This document shows positions 60,828 to 64,000 of a stretch of 64,000 nt of DNA, piece after piece. The notes beneath the pieces were generated by a model. It was given only the letters and a program-made list of their open reading frames with translations, was not told the DNA's origin and made no database searches. The stretch comes from Bacillus horti (GTDB lineage Bacteria > Bacillota > Bacilli > Caldalkalibacillales > JCM-10596), in NCBI RefSeq assembly GCF_030813115.1, contig NZ_JAUSTY010000011.1, positions 62,001 to 126,000 on the forward strand, written 5' to 3'. The translations under genes were made by a program, and so were the position numbers. Positions within the stretch are counted from its first letter, which is position 1. Each line of letters opens with the position of its first letter.

Positions 60828-62531
60828 ATGACACAGATTCCTATTACCTACAACCACAGCTGGCTTGACACAATGGAAAAAAAGATGAGAGAGGATGGCT
60901 CTTGGGATAAGCTAGACCTATTTCAGCTTGCTCTTCAGGCAGAGAAAAGCTTAATGATTTCCGATTTCGATTCCTTAGAAAGCTTACATCATCTTCCGCA
61001 GCTTACTCCTTTCCCACATCAAATTGAGGCTGCTAAAACCGTTCTTACAGAGATGCACGGAAAGGCCATCCTAGCAGATGAGGTTGGATTAGGTAAAACA
61101 ATAGAAGCTGGGTTAATTTTAAAAGAATATATGATTCGGGGCCTCGTAAAAAAAGCATTGATCCTAGTTCCTGCTTCTCTTGTTGTTCAGTGGACAAAGG
61201 AGCTCAATGCAAAGTTTTCTATACCTGCAATGGCTCAGAAAAAGGAATATATGTGGAAGCAATATGATATTCTTGTTGCCTCCATTGATACAGCTAAACG
61301 CCCTCCACATCGTGATCATGTCATGGAGCAGGAATACGATATGATCATTATTGATGAAGCACATAAACTGAAGAATAATAAGTCAAAGAATTATGAGTTC
61401 ATCAATCAATTAAAGAAAAAATATTGTCTGTTATTAACAGCAACACCTGTCCAAAATGAAATACAGGAGCTCTTTAATCTTGTTTCTCTTCTGAGGCCTG
61501 GTATTTTAGGTGATTCTGTATCTTTTCAGGATACTTTTGTAAATGGAAAGCGTGAAGCGAAGAACGAGGAACAGCTTCAAGCTTTGCTTAAAAAAGTCAT
61601 GATCCGAAACATGCGTAAGGATGGAAACGTAGAGTTCACTAAGCGTATTGTCCATAATATTCAGCTTGAGCTTTCCCCTGAGGAAAGGCGGCTTTATGAT
61701 GCTGTTACTCAATTTGTCCAAGAGCAGTATAGAGCGAACGCAGGTCTGGGAAGTGCCTTCTCCATGATTACTTTACAAAGAGAAATTTGCAGCAGCCGTG
61801 AAGCGACCTTCGTCACCTTGTATAACATTTATCAAAAATGTACCGAGGATTCCCCACTGAAGAAACATGTATGGGAGCTTATGGGCTTGATTAAAGAAAT
61901 CGAGTCTCATTCCAAGGCTAAAAAGATGATGGAGCTTATTAAAGAAATTGATGATAAAGTCATCGTCTTTACGGAATATCGGGCGACACAGGATTATTTA
62001 CAGCGTATTTTATATGAAAACGGGATAAGCTCTGTGCCTTTTCGTGGAGGGTTCAAAAGAAGTAAAAAGGATTGGATGACAGAGTTATTTCAGAGCAGGG
62101 CTCAGGTGCTCATTGCCACTGAAGCCGGTGGAGAAGGGATTAACCTGCAGTTCTGTAACCATATCATTAATTACGATCTTCCTTGGAATCCGATGCGAGT
62201 GGAGCAAAGAATTGGCCGAGTTCATCGCTTGGGACAACAGCGAGATGTGTTTATTTACAACCTCTCTACAAAAGGAACTATTGAAGAGTACATTCTCTAC
62301 CTACTCTATGAAAAAATTCATCTGTTCGAGATGGTCATTGGGGAGCTGGATCAAATCCTAGATAAAATGAGATTAAATAAGTCCCTTGAAGATCATTTAA
62401 CGGATATTTTCTTAGCTTCCGGATCTCCTAAAGAGATGCATATTAAGCTTGATAATTTTTCTTCCTATTTCCAGACCATACAAGAGTCAATGAAGGAAAT
62501 GAAACAGCCAAATTCTGTCCAATCACAATAA
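60828..62531 (+). CDS. yqhH: SNF2/RapA-type helicase YqhH
   Basis: DNA-dependent ATPase of the SWI2/SNF2 family, 567 residues. N-lobe: LADEVGLGKTIEAGL (Walker A, near residue 85), IIDEAHKLKN (DEAH box) and LLLTATPVQN. C-lobe: VIVFTEYRATQDYLQRIL, ATEAGGEGINLQFCNHIINYDLPWNPMRVEQRIGRVHRLGQ. It resembles RapA-like proteins but lacks their extra N-terminal domains. It is divergent from gcvT and paired with yqhG, as in B. subtilis. Specific role unknown. Confidence 0.93.
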   Translation: MTQIPITYNHSWLDTMEKKMREDGSWDKLDLFQLALQAEKSLMISDFDSLESLHHLPQLTPFPHQIEAAKTVLTEMHGKAILADEVGLGKTIEAGLILKEYMIRGLVKKALILVPASLVVQWTKELNAKFSIPAMAQKKEYMWKQYDILVASIDTAKRPPHRDHVMEQEYDMIIIDEAHKLKNNKSKNYEFINQLKKKYCLLLTATPVQNEIQELFNLVSLLRPGILGDSVSFQDTFVNGKREAKNEEQLQALLKKVMIRNMRKDGNVEFTKRIVHNIQLELSPEERRLYDAVTQFVQEQYRANAGLGSAFSMITLQREICSSREATFVTLYNIYQKCTEDSPLKKHVWELMGLIKEIESHSKAKKMMELIKEIDDKVIVFTEYRATQDYLQRILYENGISSVPFRGGFKRSKKDWMTELFQSRAQVLIATEAGGEGINLQFCNHIINYDLPWNPMRVEQRIGRVHRLGQQRDVFIYNLSTKGTIEEYILYLLYEKIHLFEMVIGELDQILDKMRLNKSLEDHLTDIFLASGSPKEMHIKLDNFSSYFQTIQESMKEMKQPNSVQSQ

Positions 62532-62586
62532 ATGCAATGTTTTAAGTAGGAAACGGGCGGGGATAAACTTATAAAGGAGCATAGTT

Positions 62587-63486
62587 ATGAATCAGCAACA
62601 ATTATACAACTATGTAGAAGCTTTCTTACACAGTATGGATTGTCAAATCATTAATCAAGACCAAACCTATCTAACCACTCAGCTAACTCCTGAGGTGGAC
62701 AAACAGATCATGAATCGTCCTTATTACTGGATGTTTGTAGAACGTACAGGGGCTACACCACAGCCTGCACAGCTCACCTTTGTTTTTGATAATGATCACG
62801 TACCTGATGAGGTAAGAGGAGAGCTCCTTAAGTTTGGCTGCTGGAGACTCCACCAAATATTCGACTCAGCTAAGCAAAACGGACAATTCATTCGGCTCTA
62901 TGAAGAAGTTTCGAAAGCTAATTTAACACAAGGCTTGATGCCTTGGCTACTTATTAATTATAAAATATCCTTTATCAGTGATCAAAAAAAGGATATTTTT
63001 TATCCACTAGGATTTAATCTTGTTACTGGACAGATGATGACAGAATTTGAAGGAGTGCTAGGTCAATACCGCTTAACGCCAAAAATACCTGATTATCACT
63101 TTACCTTCCGGCCGATATTTTCTTTGGCTTCTTCTATTCAGCATATTGAGAAGCATATTCAGGAATTTCTTCATCATCAGGATACCACTTGGGCTACCCA
63201 AGCAAATCAGCGACTTGATGAGGAGATTGACTTAATAAAATCCTTCTATTTTCCTAACTCAAGGAACTTGAAACAACAGCCAACTGATTTCTTTGGAAAA
63301 CTAAAACAAAACAAACGTCCTGATCAGCTAGAAACAGAAAAAGAAGAGGAATATTCAAGAGAGGCACTTTTGAATAAAAGACTAGCAGAAGTAGAGCAAT
63401 ATCGACCAAGAATAGAGGTTAACCCGATAAATGTCGGACTAGTCTACTTACAAACAGATCCACAGACTAAAATTCGATTGAACTAG
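62587..63486 (+). CDS. yqhG: YqhG family protein
   Basis: A 299-residue soluble protein of the YqhG family, function unknown. It begins NQQQLYNYVEAFLHSMDCQI; mid-region features are TPEVDKQIMNRPYYWMFVERTG and KISFISDQKKDIFYPLGFNLVTGQMM. The C-terminal third is rich in Q, E, K and R and may be coiled. It is 55 nt downstream of yqhH with GGAG before the ATG, likely co-transcribed. Confidence 0.9.
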   Translation: MNQQQLYNYVEAFLHSMDCQIINQDQTYLTTQLTPEVDKQIMNRPYYWMFVERTGATPQPAQLTFVFDNDHVPDEVRGELLKFGCWRLHQIFDSAKQNGQFIRLYEEVSKANLTQGLMPWLLINYKISFISDQKKDIFYPLGFNLVTGQMMTEFEGVLGQYRLTPKIPDYHFTFRPIFSLASSIQHIEKHIQEFLHHQDTTWATQANQRLDEEIDLIKSFYFPNSRNLKQQPTDFFGKLKQNKRPDQLETEKEEEYSREALLNKRLAEVEQYRPRIEVNPINVGLVYLQTDPQTKIRLN

Positions 63487-63602
63487 TTCAAAAAAGTTAT
63501 ATTTCGCCCGACAGAGTGTTACAGAAATTATAAGGCTTTTCAAGTAGGATAAGGATGAACATATAAAAGCATTTCATTTCGCTTCATTAGGAGGGTATAC
63601 TC

Positions 63603-64000
63603 ATGAAAAACAACAAGAAGAGAGCAAGTGCTTATGTCATTGTCCTTTTTTGCTTAGCTATTGCCTATTTACCCATAAATGGAAGCGCGATGTCCTCGCC
63701 TCTGTTCAGCGAATCAAGCTTAGAGCTGAAGGAAACAGAATTCCATAACTCAACGAAACAGGCCGCTTCAACGAACTGGTCAAATAAGCTTCATGACTTT
63801 ACACAGGAAGTCATTCGCGAAATAGCAAGTCAAGATACCAGCTTTGAGGAGTGGGCACAAGCAACTTTCACTATTCACACAGTAGGTCCCGGAAGTAAGC
63901 AATGGCTTGCTCTAGTGTCACAAAACGGTCAAGAGGTAGGTTACTTAATTGTTGGCTTAAATGAGCAGGAAGAATTTGTCCTGGTAGAGTATGGAACTGG
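63603..64000 (+). CDS. Secreted protein of unknown family, N-terminal part (cut by window edge)
   Basis: An open frame starting MKNNKKRASAYVIVLFCLA with AGGAGGG 7 nt upstream, and still open at the window end. It has a clear signal peptide (about 1-32, basic start and hydrophobic core, probable cleavage after NGSA). A polar region follows, and then SFEEWAQATFTIHTVGPGSKQWLALVS and GYLIVGLNEQEEFVLVEYGTG, which look like a compact beta-rich repeat. I do not recognise the family. At least 132 residues. Confidence 0.8.
   Translation, partial: MKNNKKRASAYVIVLFCLAIAYLPINGSAMSSPLFSESSLELKETEFHNSTKQAASTNWSNKLHDFTQEVIREIASQDTSFEEWAQATFTIHTVGPGSKQWLALVSQNGQEVGYLIVGLNEQEEFVLVEYGT

Noticed and set aside
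1-64000. CRISPR array, tRNA/rRNA genes, insertion sequences or prophage
   Set aside because: Looked for repeated spacers, tRNA-like cloverleaf ends and transposase or integrase ORFs; none seen.

Overview
The window is a stretch of chromosome from an endospore-forming, low-to-mid GC Firmicute of the order Bacillales. The evidence is spo0A, spoIVB, the complete eight-gene spoIIIA operon, spore photoproduct lyase, and a gene order that follows the Bacillus subtilis yqi/yqh region (ptb-bcd-buk, bkdR, yqzF, spo0A, spoIVB, recN, ahrC, dxs, xseAB, folD, nusB, accBC, spoIIIA, efp, yqhT/R/Q/P/O, mntR, lipM, gcv operon, yqhH, yqhG). A class II (B12-dependent) ribonucleotide reductase, a SteA homologue and a second TsaD/Kae1-like protein are differences from B. 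subtilis. I cannot name the genus from the sequence alone. No tRNA, rRNA, CRISPR array, insertion sequence or prophage was seen.

Region by region. 1-5.3 kb: branched-chain amino-acid / acyl-phosphate operon (ptb, bcd, buk cut by the window edge) behind a textbook sigma-54 promoter, with its activator bkdR and a 10-bp-phased TGCA array that looks like the activator site; yqzF is divergent. 5.3-8.4 kb: two glycan-type membrane/cytoplasmic enzymes, SteA and a ferredoxin. 8.4-13.5 kb: spo0A, spoIVB, a small lipoprotein and recN. 13.5-25.3 kb: a dense minus-strand housekeeping run (ahrC, nadK, tlyA-type methylase, dxs, ispA, xseB, xseA, folD, Kae1-like, nusB, Asp23, accC, accB). 25.3-31.7 kb: spoIIIAA-AH, with a phosphosulfolactate phosphatase gene divergent from it. 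31.7-38 kb: efp, an Xaa-Pro peptidase, yqhR, a lipoprotein cytochrome c, yqhQ, yqhP, yqhO and mntR.

38-55.3 kb is the least conserved part. In B. subtilis mntR and lipM are close neighbours; here about 17 kb lies between them. It carries splB, ccdA, an ABC-F ATPase behind a leader with a short upstream ORF and an intrinsic attenuator, a metalloprotease-like lipoprotein, an MFS exporter divergent from an SgrR-type regulator, an alpha/beta hydrolase behind a second attenuator leader that also encodes an upstream ORF, a methyltransferase, and a TetR-hydrolase operon with three near-identical operators. After these come nrdJ, with a tandem pair of NrdR-type boxes exactly 31 bp apart, and dat. Several of these genes look like a drug- or stress-response set, but substrates cannot be read from sequence.

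55.3-64 kb: lipM, then the glycine cleavage genes gcvT-gcvPA-gcvPB (minus strand) under a tandem glycine riboswitch with terminator, and on the plus strand yqhH, yqhG and the start of a secreted protein cut by the window end. LipM supplies the octanoyl group that becomes the lipoyl arm of the glycine cleavage H protein, so lipM and gcv are functionally linked.

A 67-70 bp dispersed palindromic repeat occurs twice (31756-31822 and 43725-43794), each copy directly abutting the U-tract of a minus-strand terminator.
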